Source of the DNA: a bacterium
GTDB lineage: Bacteria > Patescibacteriota > Patescibacteriia > SG8-24
Direction: 5' to 3'
Assembly: GCA_021824285.1 (NCBI GenBank)
Contig: JAKAKZ010000006.1
Span: forward strand, 1-45,120
Length of the DNA: 45,120 bases
Both the position numbers and the translations under genes were made by a program. The notes beneath the pieces were generated by a model, which saw only the letters and a program-made list of their open reading frames with translations, was not told where the DNA came from and ran no database searches. This document shows, in pieces, positions 14,223 to 21,593 of the stretch; positions within the stretch are counted from its first letter, which is position 1, and each line of letters begins with the position of its first letter.

Positions 14223-15617
14223 ATGTCCGAAGGGACGTCGCCGAGCGTACTGACCGCCGAGCCTGTTTCGGAAAACCAGGAAAAGACGCAACCCGAAGCC
14301 GCGCCCAAGAAGCGCCGGTTCGTGGCCTACCGCCTCGAACGCGACGCTCAGGCGGCTTCATTTTATTTCAATGAAGAATTCGAGGAGTGGGATCGCGCCG
14401 CCGCGGAGTACCGGCTCAAGCGCAGCCGCGCGGCCATCGCCGTACCGGCCGAGGCCCAGCGCCGCTTTATGGCCGGCGACGACGCCTTCCGCGTCACACT
14501 GGCGGAATTCTGCAACGGACTGCGCCGCGAGCTCGACGGCCGAGGCGTGAAGATGTATTTCGACATCGCCAAGGGCGAGGAAGCGGCAACGCCGGTCCGC
14601 GCCAAATGGACCTACTACCTGATGGGCCGCCGCGTGGACGAGTTGCTGGAGTGGGAACTCCTGCCGCCGGTCCGCGAGATGATCCGCGTGGCCGAGACGA
14701 ACCGCCATCTTTGGCCGCAGGTGGAAGGCGGGGAGGCGGTCGATGCGGAAACGGAGACCGAAGCGTTCCGCCGCCTGCGTCAGCTGCACCGGAAGTACGG
14801 CACTTGCCGCTATTACGAGACGCGCGAATGGAAACTCTGGTTCGGCCGGGCCATGCAGGCGAAGCGCGACCGGCTGATCACCGGCGAGCTCCAGCGGCTG
14901 TGCGACGAGCAGTTCCCCAGCGAGCCTTTCGGTCCGCGAGTGGAGCCGATTGCCGAGGAACTGGACGCGGTCATCCGTGCCAAGATCGTGGCCGAGGCCG
15001 AGGCCCTGCTTGAGGGCGTGGTTGGTCGCATGGACCTGCCGGCGGACGGCAGCACGGAAAGTTCGGCGGAACGCCACATTTCCGGACTGGCCAAATCGCT
15101 CGTCGAGCTGCTGTCGAACCGCTATAACGCCCAGTGTGAACGCCGCGCGGGGCGCGATTCCGTAGCCGCTTTGGTCCGCGAGACGCTCGACTTGCGCCGT
15201 CAGATTCGGGCGCGGGAAGAGGCTCGGACGGCTGCGGCCGCGGAGGAGATCTGCCGCCGGCTGGAGGACGGCGCGGGCGGCTTTAGCGTGGATATCGGTT
15301 CGGCGGAGGAGGGGCTGGAGCAGGTGCTGCGCCGCGTCACCGAGCGTTTTGTGAAGTACCCGCTGTCTGGCCTGCCGGAGGAGGCCGAGTACGATTCCGG
15401 TGCCGTGGAGATCATCGCTTCGCGCATCCGTATGTTGGCCTTCGGCGAGGCGACGCCGGCGCTCTCGGCCAAGTTCCGCAGCAATGTCGCGTCCTACGAT
15501 TCGGCGAGCGGCCGTCTGACCGTGCATGATGCGCGCCGCCTGGAATCCTTCGTCAACCGCCTCTACGCCGGGGTGGCGCCGAAGAGCGTCGCGAGCGAGA
15601 TGGCGCCGACCGCATGA
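14223..15617 (+). CDS. Hypothetical 464-residue charged, helical protein
   Basis: I do not recognise a family. The protein begins with a disordered acidic/Pro stretch and a basic cluster (APKKRRFVAYRLERD), then is almost entirely predicted-helical, rich in Arg, Glu and Ala, without signal peptide or membrane segments, so it is probably cytoplasmic. Notable pieces: a Trp/Tyr-rich central region (residues ~120-215: WTYYLMGRRVDELLEWELL, RKYGTCRYYETREWKLWFGRAM) and several long amphipathic helices later. It is divergent from the 426-residue gene and shares its intergenic control region. A structural or regulatory role is possible; nothing in the sequence decides it. Confidence 0.75.
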   Translation: MSEGTSPSVLTAEPVSENQEKTQPEAAPKKRRFVAYRLERDAQAASFYFNEEFEEWDRAAAEYRLKRSRAAIAVPAEAQRRFMAGDDAFRVTLAEFCNGLRRELDGRGVKMYFDIAKGEEAATPVRAKWTYYLMGRRVDELLEWELLPPVREMIRVAETNRHLWPQVEGGEAVDAETETEAFRRLRQLHRKYGTCRYYETREWKLWFGRAMQAKRDRLITGELQRLCDEQFPSEPFGPRVEPIAEELDAVIRAKIVAEAEALLEGVVGRMDLPADGSTESSAERHISGLAKSLVELLSNRYNAQCERRAGRDSVAALVRETLDLRRQIRAREEARTAAAAEEICRRLEDGAGGFSVDIGSAEEGLEQVLRRVTERFVKYPLSGLPEEAEYDSGAVEIIASRIRMLAFGEATPALSAKFRSNVASYDSASGRLTVHDARRLESFVNRLYAGVAPKSVASEMAPTA

Positions 15618-15623
15618 CGTCAA

Positions 15624-15653
15624 TTGACATCGGTCTTTTTTCCGTGACATGAT
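15624..15653 (+). promoter_or_regulatory. Promoter of the 54-residue protein gene
   Basis: TTGACA (15624-15629), 18-base spacer, CATGAT (15648-15653). The -35 is immediately preceded by CATGACGTC (15613-15621), a 9-mer that recurs in the operator region of the TrmB-like gene at 15921-15929. Confidence 0.6.
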
Positions 15654-15685
15654 GACGCCATAGGCACTTATATCCGGAGATAATT

Positions 15686-15850
15686 ATGACCCTGCCCGCC
15701 TGGCAAATCGAAGAGATCGAAAAGGAGCGGCGACGTCGGGAACAGCCGGAGCGGGAAAGACCGCGTCTGCCGGTGCCGGAGCCGCCGCCACCGCCGGAGA
15801 AAGAACCGGACCGCAAAAAGGACGATGGCGTCATAACCATCGACTTGTGA
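15686..15850 (+). CDS. 54-residue Pro/Glu/Arg-rich small protein
   Basis: A small ORF with good gene context: promoter, Shine-Dalgarno GGAGA (15676-15680) five bases before the ATG, and a terminator 17 bases after the stop. The product starts TLPAWQIEEIEKERRRREQ (amphipathic charged helix), continues with a proline run (LPVPEPPPPPEKEP) and ends in the hydrophobic tail GVITIDL. No membrane segment or signal. It resembles an adaptor or docking peptide more than an enzyme, but I do not recognise the family. It may be controlled together with the adjacent TrmB-like regulator, with which it shares an upstream motif. Confidence 0.75.
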   Translation: MTLPAWQIEEIEKERRRREQPERERPRLPVPEPPPPPEKEPDRKKDDGVITIDL

Positions 15851-15867
15851 CGGACTACAATGGAGAC

Positions 15868-15897
15868 AGCCGTCCGCTTCGGGCGGCTTTTCTTTTT
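15868..15897 (+). terminator. Intrinsic terminator after the 54-residue protein
   Basis: Stem AGCCGTCCG (15868-15876) with CGGGCGGCT (15880-15888), one T-G wobble, 3-base loop, then TTTTCTTTTT. Confidence 0.88.
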
Positions 15898-15904
15898 GTA
15901 TTGC

Positions 15905-15975
15905 CGCTGTCATGGCGTTCCATGACGTCTTTCAGCTTTAAAAAGGTAAAGTTGTTGTCTAGGCGCATGACAGCG
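15905..15975 (+). promoter_or_regulatory. Palindromic operator region upstream of the TrmB-like regulator
   Basis: Two overlapping symmetries. GTCATGG-CGTT-CCATGAC (15909-15926) is a perfect 7-4-7 palindrome. CGCTGTCATG (15905-15914) is exactly inverted as CATGACAGCG (15966-15975), 51 bases away. Three half-sites of TGTCATG type therefore flank and cover the likely promoter of the regulator (possible -35 TTGTTG 15952-15957, -10 TGATAT 15976-15981). Autoregulation, possibly with looping, is the natural inference. Confidence 0.7.
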
Positions 15976-15982
15976 TGATATC

Positions 15983-16768
15983 ATGTCCGCAAATATGGAC
16001 GCTGTCCGTCTGCTGGAACAATTGGGACTGCCGCAACGGGAGATACGCGTCTACCTGGCCCTACTGACCGGAGGGCCTTCTTCGGTCCGGAAATTGGCCA
16101 AGGACACCGGCCTGAATCGCGGCAGCGCCTATGACGCGCTGAAATCCCTGCAGCAGCGCGGTCTCACGGGCATGTACCAGAAGCATAAGAAGCAGTTCTT
16201 TATGGCCGAAGAGCCGGAAAAGCTCTTGGACCTCGTGGAGCTTCAGGAGCGCTCGATCGTCTCGCTCAAACGCGGCGTCTCCGAAGCGCTGCCGGAGCTG
16301 CGGTCGCTTTATGTCCACGGCGGGAGCAAGCCGGTGGTCAAGTATTATGAGGGCCCGAAGGGCGTGAACATCATCCTGCATGACGTCCTGCGGACGATGT
16401 CCGAGAGCGCCGACAAGACCTACCGCGTCTACTCGTCCGTGGCTTTGCGTGAATATATCTACAAGGAATTTCCGCACTTCACGAAGGAACGGGTGGCCCG
16501 CGGCCTGCATGTGCGGGTCATCGCGGTTGGGGCCGGCGGCGCGGAGCAGCCGCTGTCGGAGCGGCGCTGGCTGCCGGCGCAGGACGGTTCGCCGACCTAC
16601 AATATCGTCTATGGCGGCAAGGTGGCTTTCCTGTCGCAGGACGGCCGTGGCGCGCTCATCGGCGTGCTCGTCGAGGACGAGCGGGTGGCCCAATCGGAGC
16701 GGCTTATCTTCGATCATGTCTGGGCCACGCTGGAGCAAGTGAAAACGCCGGTATGCGCTCGGTCGTGA
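15983..16768 (+). CDS. TrmB-family transcriptional regulator
   Basis: A 261-residue regulator. Residues ~5-75 form a winged helix-turn-helix of the TrmB type (LLEQLGLPQREIRVYLALLTGGPSSVRKLAKDTGLNRGSAYDALKSL). A coiled linker follows (LLDLVELQERSIVSLKRGVSEAL), then a C-terminal domain of ~170 residues with PLD-like features seen in many TrmB proteins, probably for effector sensing. Two starts are possible, ATG 15983 and ATG 15995; the nearest -10-like sequence ends at 15981, which would favour a leaderless mRNA from the second. The stop overlaps yvcK by 16 bases, so they are coupled. The effector is unknown; sugar or nucleotide-sugar sensing is a guess from family and neighbour. Confidence 0.85.
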   Translation: MSANMDAVRLLEQLGLPQREIRVYLALLTGGPSSVRKLAKDTGLNRGSAYDALKSLQQRGLTGMYQKHKKQFFMAEEPEKLLDLVELQERSIVSLKRGVSEALPELRSLYVHGGSKPVVKYYEGPKGVNIILHDVLRTMSESADKTYRVYSSVALREYIYKEFPHFTKERVARGLHVRVIAVGAGGAEQPLSERRWLPAQDGSPTYNIVYGGKVAFLSQDGRGALIGVLVEDERVAQSERLIFDHVWATLEQVKTPVCARS

Positions 16769-17712
16769 CCATCGGCGGGGGCACCGGGCAGTTCACCCTG
16801 CTTACGGGGCTGAAGAAATTCCCCGTGCGGCTGACGGCCGTGGTCTCGATGGCCGACGACGGCGGCTCGACCGGCGTGCTGCGCGACGAGCTCGGGGTGC
16901 TCCCCCCAGGGGACATCCGGCAGTGCCTCGTGGCGCTCGCCGAGGCCGACAGCGTGATGCGTGAGCTCTTCAGTTACCGGTTCGAGCAGGGCGGCATGCG
17001 CGGCCATAATTTCGGCAATCTCTTTCTGTCGGCGCTCGAGAAGCTCACCGGCAGTTTCGAAGAGGCGGTGCGCGTCTCCGGTTCGGTGCTCGCCACGCGG
17101 GGTACGGTGATTCCCGTGACTACGACGCCGATCAGCCTGGTCAACGACGCGGCGGAAGGCGGACGGGGCGAGAAGGCGGTCAATGACCGGCCCGTGCGCG
17201 ATCCGGCTGCCTTGCGGCTCGAACCGGCGGCCTTCGCCAACCCCCGGGCCGTGGAAGCCATCGAACAGGCCGACCTCATCGTCATCGGGCCGGGCAATCT
17301 CTACTGCAGCATCATCCCGAACCTGCTCGTGCGCGGCGTGGCCGAGGCCGTCCGCCGGTCGCCGGCCACGGTGGTCTACAACTGCAATCTGATGACTAAA
17401 GCCGGCCACACCGACGGTTTCGGCGTGGACGATTTCGTGCGCTCCATCGAGCGGCATATCGGTGAAGGACGGATCGATTTCGTGACCTTCAATGAGGCGG
17501 CACCCGACGCGGACCTCGTGGCCCGCTACGCGGAGGAGGGGACGCCGGTGCGCGCGCCGTCCGTTCCGGACCGGCGGCACTTGGCCGCGGACCTCTTGAG
17601 CCGTAGTGCGCCGGTCGAGCGGCCGGGCGATCCGCTGCGGCGGACGCTCATCCGTCATGACCCGGACGCCCTGGCCGCGCTCATCGTGCGCGAGTGCCTA
17701 AAGGGCGTTTGA
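16753..17712 (+). CDS. YvcK/CofD-like gluconeogenesis factor
   Basis: A 319-residue Rossmann-like protein of the YvcK family (related to CofD 2-phospho-L-lactate transferase). Motifs: VVTIGGGTGQFTLLTGLKKFP, VVSMADDGGSTGVLRDELGVLPPGDIRQCLVAL, GHNFGNLFLSAL, TTTPISLV, DLIVIGPGNLYCSIIPNLLV and YNCNLMTKAGHTDGF. Known members bind UDP-sugars and are needed for cell-wall synthesis and growth on gluconeogenic carbon; no transferase activity is established. Length is typical. Translationally coupled to the TrmB-like regulator by a 16-base overlap, which suggests co-regulation of envelope metabolism. Confidence 0.93.
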   Translation: MRSVVTIGGGTGQFTLLTGLKKFPVRLTAVVSMADDGGSTGVLRDELGVLPPGDIRQCLVALAEADSVMRELFSYRFEQGGMRGHNFGNLFLSALEKLTGSFEEAVRVSGSVLATRGTVIPVTTTPISLVNDAAEGGRGEKAVNDRPVRDPAALRLEPAAFANPRAVEAIEQADLIVIGPGNLYCSIIPNLLVRGVAEAVRRSPATVVYNCNLMTKAGHTDGFGVDDFVRSIERHIGEGRIDFVTFNEAAPDADLVARYAEEGTPVRAPSVPDRRHLAADLLSRSAPVERPGDPLRRTLIRHDPDALAALIVRECLKGV

Positions 17713-17795
17713 GACGCGGAGTGACGGAGTTGCGGAGGTTAGGAGCAATCGGCGTCGTCTCCTTCACCTCACCGCGACCTCGCCTCTTCTCCAAC
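17713..17795. repeat. Octad-repeat arms between yvcK and the HAD gene (locus 6)
   Basis: Four 8-base units each ending GGA at 17713-17744 (gacgcgga, gtgacgga, gttgcgga, ggttagga), a short loop, then a pyrimidine-rich arm 17760-17795 of 8-base character (ttcacctc, accgcgac, ctcgcctc, ttctccaa). The second arm ends one or two bases before the next ATG. The purine arm begins right after the yvcK stop. Confidence 0.75.
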
Positions 17796-17796
17796 C

Positions 17797-18432
17797 ATGC
17801 TTATCATTCTCGACTTTGACTATACTCTTTTCGACACGGCGCGTTTCAAGGACGCGCTTGTCGCCGTGGTGGAGAAATGCGGGCCGACCCGCGAGGAGGT
17901 CCTGCGGAGCTATTCGGATGTGGTCAACCGGCCGGGTTGCGGCTACGACTACGATCCGGACCTGCAGCTGGAGCTTCTGGCGTCGCGCCTGACCTGTCCG
18001 CTCCACGAGGTGCGGGCAGCGCTCGACGCCGTGGCCGCACGGGCCGCAGCTTTCGTCTATCCTGGGGCGGCCGATTTTCTGGATGCCTTGCGCAGCCGCG
18101 GCCATCGGCTGGTTCTCCTGACGCTCGGCAACGATTCCTGGCAGCGGCTCAAGGTTCGGCATTCCGGTTTGGCGGAGCGTTTTGATACGTACGAGACCAC
18201 GTTACAGGACAAGGCGGCTGCGTTGCGACGGATCGCCGCCGCCGGCGAGGCCGTTGTCGTGAACGACAACGGTCGCGAAGTGGCGGCCATGCGGCGTTCC
18301 GTTCCTGGCTTGGCCTACATCATCAAACGCGGGCCAAAACCGCTGCCGGACGATCCCTCCATTCCGGTCTGTGACACCTACGGGGAAATTTTGGAGGTCA
18401 TTGACGGCTTGGCCGCGGCCCAGATGCGTTGA
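17797..18432 (+). CDS. HAD-superfamily phosphatase-like hydrolase
   Basis: A 211-residue haloacid dehalogenase-fold protein. Motif I is DFDYTLFDT (nucleophile D6, acid/base D8), motif II the LLTLGND segment (Thr), motif III a lysine after the core (QDKAAALRRI), motif IV the NDNGREV acidic pair region (D substituted partly by N). A helical C1 cap occupies residues ~18-85. Such proteins usually hydrolyse small phosphomonoesters; the substrate cannot be told from sequence. Motif IV has ND rather than the usual DD or GDxxxD, so metal binding may be altered. Confidence 0.82.
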   Translation: MLIILDFDYTLFDTARFKDALVAVVEKCGPTREEVLRSYSDVVNRPGCGYDYDPDLQLELLASRLTCPLHEVRAALDAVAARAAAFVYPGAADFLDALRSRGHRLVLLTLGNDSWQRLKVRHSGLAERFDTYETTLQDKAAALRRIAAAGEAVVVNDNGREVAAMRRSVPGLAYIIKRGPKPLPDDPSIPVCDTYGEILEVIDGLAAAQMR

Positions 18433-18516
18433 GGCCGAGGGTGACTGTTGGGTTCCGTGCGCCAATCGGCTAATCTGGTATTATTGTGTCTGTTTTCCGG
18501 TCACCGATCGTTGCCC

Positions 18517-19803
18517 ATGCGCTTCATCACCGACCTCCACATCCATTCCCGTTATTCGCGTGCCTGCTCCAAGCATCTTTCGGCGCCCAACTTGGCGGCG
18601 TGGGCGGCGGCCAAAGGCATCGACATTTTGGGCACCGGTGATTTTACCCATCCGGCCTGGCGGGCCCACCTTGAGGAAAATCTCGAGCCGGCGGAGGACG
18701 GCCTGTTCCGTGTGCGGTCCGGCATCGCCGAAGGCCGAGCTGACGGTTACGTTCCGGCGCCGACGGCCGCGCAGTCGCGGCCGGTGCGTTTTCTGCTTTC
18801 CGGCGAGATTTCCTGCATCTACAAGAAGAACGGCCGGACGCGCCGTCTGCATCTGGTCGTCCTCGCACCGTCGTTTGCGGCCGCAGAACTTTTGGCCAAG
18901 CGTCTGGAAGGCGATGGGTTCAACCTGCGTTCGGACGGCCGGCCGATTCTCGGTCTCGACGCCAAGGAGCTGCTCCGTTATGCGCTTGAGGCGGATCCGG
19001 ATTTCCTGGTGATCCCGGCGCACGCCTGGACACCGTGGTATTCGGTGTTCGGTTCCGAGTCCGGCTTCGATTCGCTGGAGGAGTGCTTCGAGGAGCTGAC
19101 GCCGCAGATTCACGCCATCGAAACCGGCCTGTCGTCTGATCCGCCGATGAACTGGCGGCTGTCCGCTCTCGATTCGGTGATGCTTGTCTCTAATTCGGAC
19201 GCGCATGGCGTGCGTAATCTTGGCCGCGAGGCCAACGTTTTCGATTTCGCCGCGCCGAGTTACGGCGCATTAGCCGACACATTGCGACAGCGCGATCGGA
19301 AGCGGTTTCTTTACACCATCGAATTCTTTCCGGAAGAGGGGAAATACCACGTGGACGGCCATCGTGTCTGTGATTTTCGCTGCGAGCCGGAGCAGACCGA
19401 GAAGCTGAAAGGACTCTGTCCAAAGTGCGGCAAACCGCTGGTGCGCGGCGTGTTGGGGCGCGTGCACGCCCTCGCCGACCGCCCGATCGGCGCACGACCC
19501 AAGGCGGCGGTGCCGTTCCGGAGCCTCGTGCCGCTCGAGGAATTGATCGGCGGCGCGCTGCATGTCGGTCGCGCCTCCAAGAAGGTCTTCGCTTCCTATT
19601 CGCAGCTCTTGACCAGGGTCGGGCCGGAGTTCGACGTGCTGCTGGACGCTCCGCTCGAGGAGATCGCCGCGGCTTCGACGGAACGCATCGCCGAGGCGGT
19701 GGAACGGATGCGCGCCGGTCGGCTGGCCATCACGCCGGGCTATGACGGAGTTTTCGGCACCGTGCGGGTGTTCGAGGAAAAAAAACAGGTTCGCCCAAGG
19801 TAA
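18517..19803 (+). CDS. Endonuclease Q-like PHP-domain DNA repair nuclease
   Basis: A 428-residue protein matching endonuclease Q, a PHP-fold nuclease first found in Thermococcales and some bacteria that nicks DNA 5' of deaminated bases (uracil, hypoxanthine) and abasic sites. Start at ATG 18517 gives the N-terminal metal motif FITDLHIHSRYSRACSK (D6, H8, H10) directly. Further motifs: DILGTGDFTHPAW, VIPAHAWTPWYSVFGSESGFDSL, ETGLSSDPPMNWRLS and VSNSDAHGVRNLGREAN. A C-terminal zinc finger (CDFRC ... CPKC) and the helical tail with TPGYDGVFGTVRVF complete the EndoQ architecture. The 69 bases of open frame upstream were rejected as start. It is followed by two small nuclease-like genes. Confidence 0.92.
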   Translation: MRFITDLHIHSRYSRACSKHLSAPNLAAWAAAKGIDILGTGDFTHPAWRAHLEENLEPAEDGLFRVRSGIAEGRADGYVPAPTAAQSRPVRFLLSGEISCIYKKNGRTRRLHLVVLAPSFAAAELLAKRLEGDGFNLRSDGRPILGLDAKELLRYALEADPDFLVIPAHAWTPWYSVFGSESGFDSLEECFEELTPQIHAIETGLSSDPPMNWRLSALDSVMLVSNSDAHGVRNLGREANVFDFAAPSYGALADTLRQRDRKRFLYTIEFFPEEGKYHVDGHRVCDFRCEPEQTEKLKGLCPKCGKPLVRGVLGRVHALADRPIGARPKAAVPFRSLVPLEELIGGALHVGRASKKVFASYSQLLTRVGPEFDVLLDAPLEEIAAASTERIAEAVERMRAGRLAITPGYDGVFGTVRVFEEKKQVRPR

Positions 19804-19902
19804 ACTGGAAATGTGAACTCTGCCGCAGTTGACCCACGCGGTATCGTATGGCAGGCTCACTGAAGCACCTTTGAGCGGCGCGAGAATGCGCGGGAGTCGG
19901 TC

Positions 19903-20346
19903 ATGGCGCTTCGCGACGAAGCGGACTGGCAGGGCATTAGCTTCGTGAGCACCAACGTCGTCGGCAGCCTCCGCAAGAAGTCGCTGGTCGTGGACGGTTA
20001 CCAGTACGCCACCGAAGAGGAGGCGATGCTCGCCGAGATGCTGCTGCAGCAGGGGATTCAGTTCACGCCGAACGTTTCCTTCGGCATCGTCATGCCGACG
20101 CGCGGCGGGGCGACGGTCCCGTTCGTTCCGGACTTCATCTTCAACGGACGGGCCTACGTCTGGTCCGACAATGACGGCGAAATCCTGGTCCACGGTCTTG
20201 AGGCCAAGGGCAAGAAGGGAAAGACCCAGAAGGTCAGCCTCCTGTTCGCCCAGCGGCGGGTTCGCGTGCTGCTTTTGCGGAATCCGGTCATCCGTCGGTT
20301 CCACGATTCCGGCAATCCGTTGCCGCTCCGACCGTTCGTGCCATAG
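19903..20346 (+). CDS. Small PD-(D/E)XK-like protein, copy 1
   Basis: A 147-residue protein I do not recognise by name, but with a plausible PD-(D/E)XK nuclease core: an acidic helix (EEEAMLAEMLL, residues 38-48), VPDFIF (D77) and LEAKGKKGK (E100, K102), spaced as in the restriction-endonuclease fold, followed by a strand RVRVLLL. It is clearly paralogous to the next gene: both open with M(A/S)L-D-ADW-GI, share DGxQY(A/V)(T/S)E and end with PLPLRP-type tails. The C-terminal helix region is about 17 residues shorter than in copy 2, so activity may differ. Substrate and partner are unknown; no methyltransferase is adjacent, which argues against a classic restriction system. Confidence 0.72.
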   Translation: MALRDEADWQGISFVSTNVVGSLRKKSLVVDGYQYATEEEAMLAEMLLQQGIQFTPNVSFGIVMPTRGGATVPFVPDFIFNGRAYVWSDNDGEILVHGLEAKGKKGKTQKVSLLFAQRRVRVLLLRNPVIRRFHDSGNPLPLRPFVP

Positions 20347-20370
20347 CGCTCCTACTTGGGGGCGTTTTTT
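20347..20370 (+). terminator. Intrinsic terminator after copy 1 nuclease-like gene
   Basis: CGCTCC (20347-20352) pairs with GGGGCG (20359-20364) with one T-G wobble, followed by six T residues. The stem begins right at the stop codon. The remainder of 20371-20509 is GC-rich with no clear promoter hexamers that I trust. Confidence 0.75.
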
Positions 20371-20509
20371 CTTTGGCCGCCGCGCGGCCGCTCACCAGCC
20401 GCCGGAATGCCGCCAGATAGAAAGGGCCGCCTTGACCGCTGCCGCCGCGCATGTCAGGCTCGGATCGTTCTTTCCATCGGCCTCGGTGAGGTCGGATCGG
20501 AGCTGTCTC

Positions 20510-21004
20510 ATGTCGCTTAGCGACCAGGCAGATTGGGACGGGATTCAGATGGAATCCGCGGCTGTCGGCGCGAGGACGCGCCGGCGCCGGTGGCGCATCG
20601 ACGGAGTGCAGTACGTCTCCGAAGGCGAAGCGCTGTTGGCCCGACTGCTCATATTCATGGACATACCCTTCACGCCCGACGTGCCCATCCTGCTTAGACG
20701 GGAAGACGGACGAGCACCCTCGATACTGTACGTCCCGGATTTCATCCTGGATCGGGCCGCCTACATCTGGAGCTGGCCCAACGGTCGTCGGGAGGTCATC
20801 CACGGGCTGGAGGTCAAGGGTTCGACCAGGCCTCTTCCCGGAGTTGGGCGGCCGGTCAAGAAGTCCTATCGGCGCACGTTGGGCAAGATCATCCGCCTGC
20901 GTCAGGAGCGCAACATCAACGTGCTCCTGCTCACGGACCGCGAAGTCAGGCGCTACTTCCGTCACGGCCGCTTGCCGTTGCGCCCCCTGCCCGAGGCCCG
21001 GTGA
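20510..21004 (+). CDS. Small PD-(D/E)XK-like protein, copy 2
   Basis: A 164-residue paralog of the preceding gene. Start at ATG 20510, preceded by GGAG seven bases upstream; the longer open frame starts inside the neighbour and was rejected. Putative nuclease residues: E40 (EGEALLARLL), D77 (YVPDFIL), E101 and K103 (LEVKGSTRP), then KSYRRTLGKIIRLRQERNINVLLLT, a helix-strand typical after the catalytic core. This copy keeps the full-length helix between the EVKG strand and the LLL strand. No DNA-binding domain apart from a basic region (RTRRRRWRIDG). Tandem retention of two copies next to endonuclease Q suggests a shared DNA-processing role, but this is inference. Confidence 0.72.
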   Translation: MSLSDQADWDGIQMESAAVGARTRRRRWRIDGVQYVSEGEALLARLLIFMDIPFTPDVPILLRREDGRAPSILYVPDFILDRAAYIWSWPNGRREVIHGLEVKGSTRPLPGVGRPVKKSYRRTLGKIIRLRQERNINVLLLTDREVRRYFRHGRLPLRPLPEAR

Positions 21005-21021
21005 CGCTGCAGACATACGTC

Positions 21022-21049
21022 GAAACCCCGCCGTCGCCGGCGGGGTTTT
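21022..21049 (+). terminator. Intrinsic terminator after copy 2 nuclease-like gene
   Basis: AAACCCCGCC (21023-21032) pairs perfectly with GGCGGGGTTT (21039-21048), 6-base loop, T-run to 21049. Confidence 0.88.
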
Positions 21050-21071
21050 CCATATTGTGCCGCAATAGAAA

Positions 21072-21096
21072 CGCCCCCGCGGAATCCGCGGGGGCG
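21072..21096 (-). terminator. Intrinsic terminator of the receiver-domain gene
   Basis: Perfect 11-bp stem CGCCCCCGCGG / CCGCGGGGGCG with a 3-base loop. On the minus strand it is followed by TTTCTATT. It lies 21 bases past the stop of the receiver gene. Confidence 0.82.
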
Positions 21097-21117
21097 CAAG
21101 TCTTTCGGGGTCCGGAT

Positions 21118-21489
21118 TCAGCCGGTAAGGTGCTTCCGGATCGTGGACACGAGGTGGTCGATGTCGAAGGGCTTCTTGATGACCTCGTTGATGTCCCGCA
21201 GGTTCTCGGAACCGTCGAACGCCTTGCCGGTCATCAGCACGATCGGCTTCTTGAAGCCGTGGTCGCGCAGCCGCAGGGCCAGGCCGATGCCGTCGAGGGC
21301 GTCGGGCGGCATCTGCAGGTCGGTGAGCACCAGGTCGGGTTCGAAACCACCGTGCGCGACGAGGTGCAGGGCGGCGGTCGGCCCATCGGCCGTGCAGACC
21401 GTCACGTCGGTCAGGGACATCTTCAGCACGCGCTCGATGACGAGGCGCAACGAGTGCTCGTCGTCGACGACGAGGATGTTCAAAGCCAT
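21118..21489 (-). CDS. Stand-alone response-regulator receiver protein
   Basis: A 123-residue protein consisting only of a CheY-like receiver domain: acidic pair VVDDEHS, phospho-acceptor Asp in LVLTDLQMPP (about D57), Thr in VLMTGKAF and Lys in IKKPFD. It has no output domain, so it would act by protein contact like CheY or Spo0F. No histidine kinase is encoded in the window. A Shine-Dalgarno AAGGAA lies five to six bases before the ATG, and the gene has its own terminator. Third codon positions are strongly G/C, similar to the 426-residue minus-strand gene. It is divergent from the helicase gene. Confidence 0.92.
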   Translation of the reverse strand: MALNILVVDDEHSLRLVIERVLKMSLTDVTVCTADGPTAALHLVAHGGFEPDLVLTDLQMPPDALDGIGLALRLRDHGFKKPIVLMTGKAFDGSENLRDINEVIKKPFDIDHLVSTIRKHLTG

Positions 21490-21593
21490 GTGTTTCCTTT
21501 CTGAAAGAGCCAGTTTTCTGTATCATTCCGAAGAAGGACGGGCCAACTACGGAACAAGGCAGATTAGCATTTTTTCGGCCGCCTGTCAATCCT

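Noticed and set aside
14358-15650. 430-residue minus-strand ORF opposite the 464-residue gene
   Set aside because: Antisense shadow; Arg/His-rich, no start context, and the + strand frame has better composition and sits in line with divergent promoters.
18448-18516. Upstream start for the endonuclease Q gene
   Set aside because: The metal motif FITDLHIH should lie at the very N-terminus in this family, as with ATG 18517.
19903-21004. Restriction-modification system
   Set aside because: Two nuclease-like proteins are present, but no methyltransferase or specificity subunit is encoded anywhere in the window.
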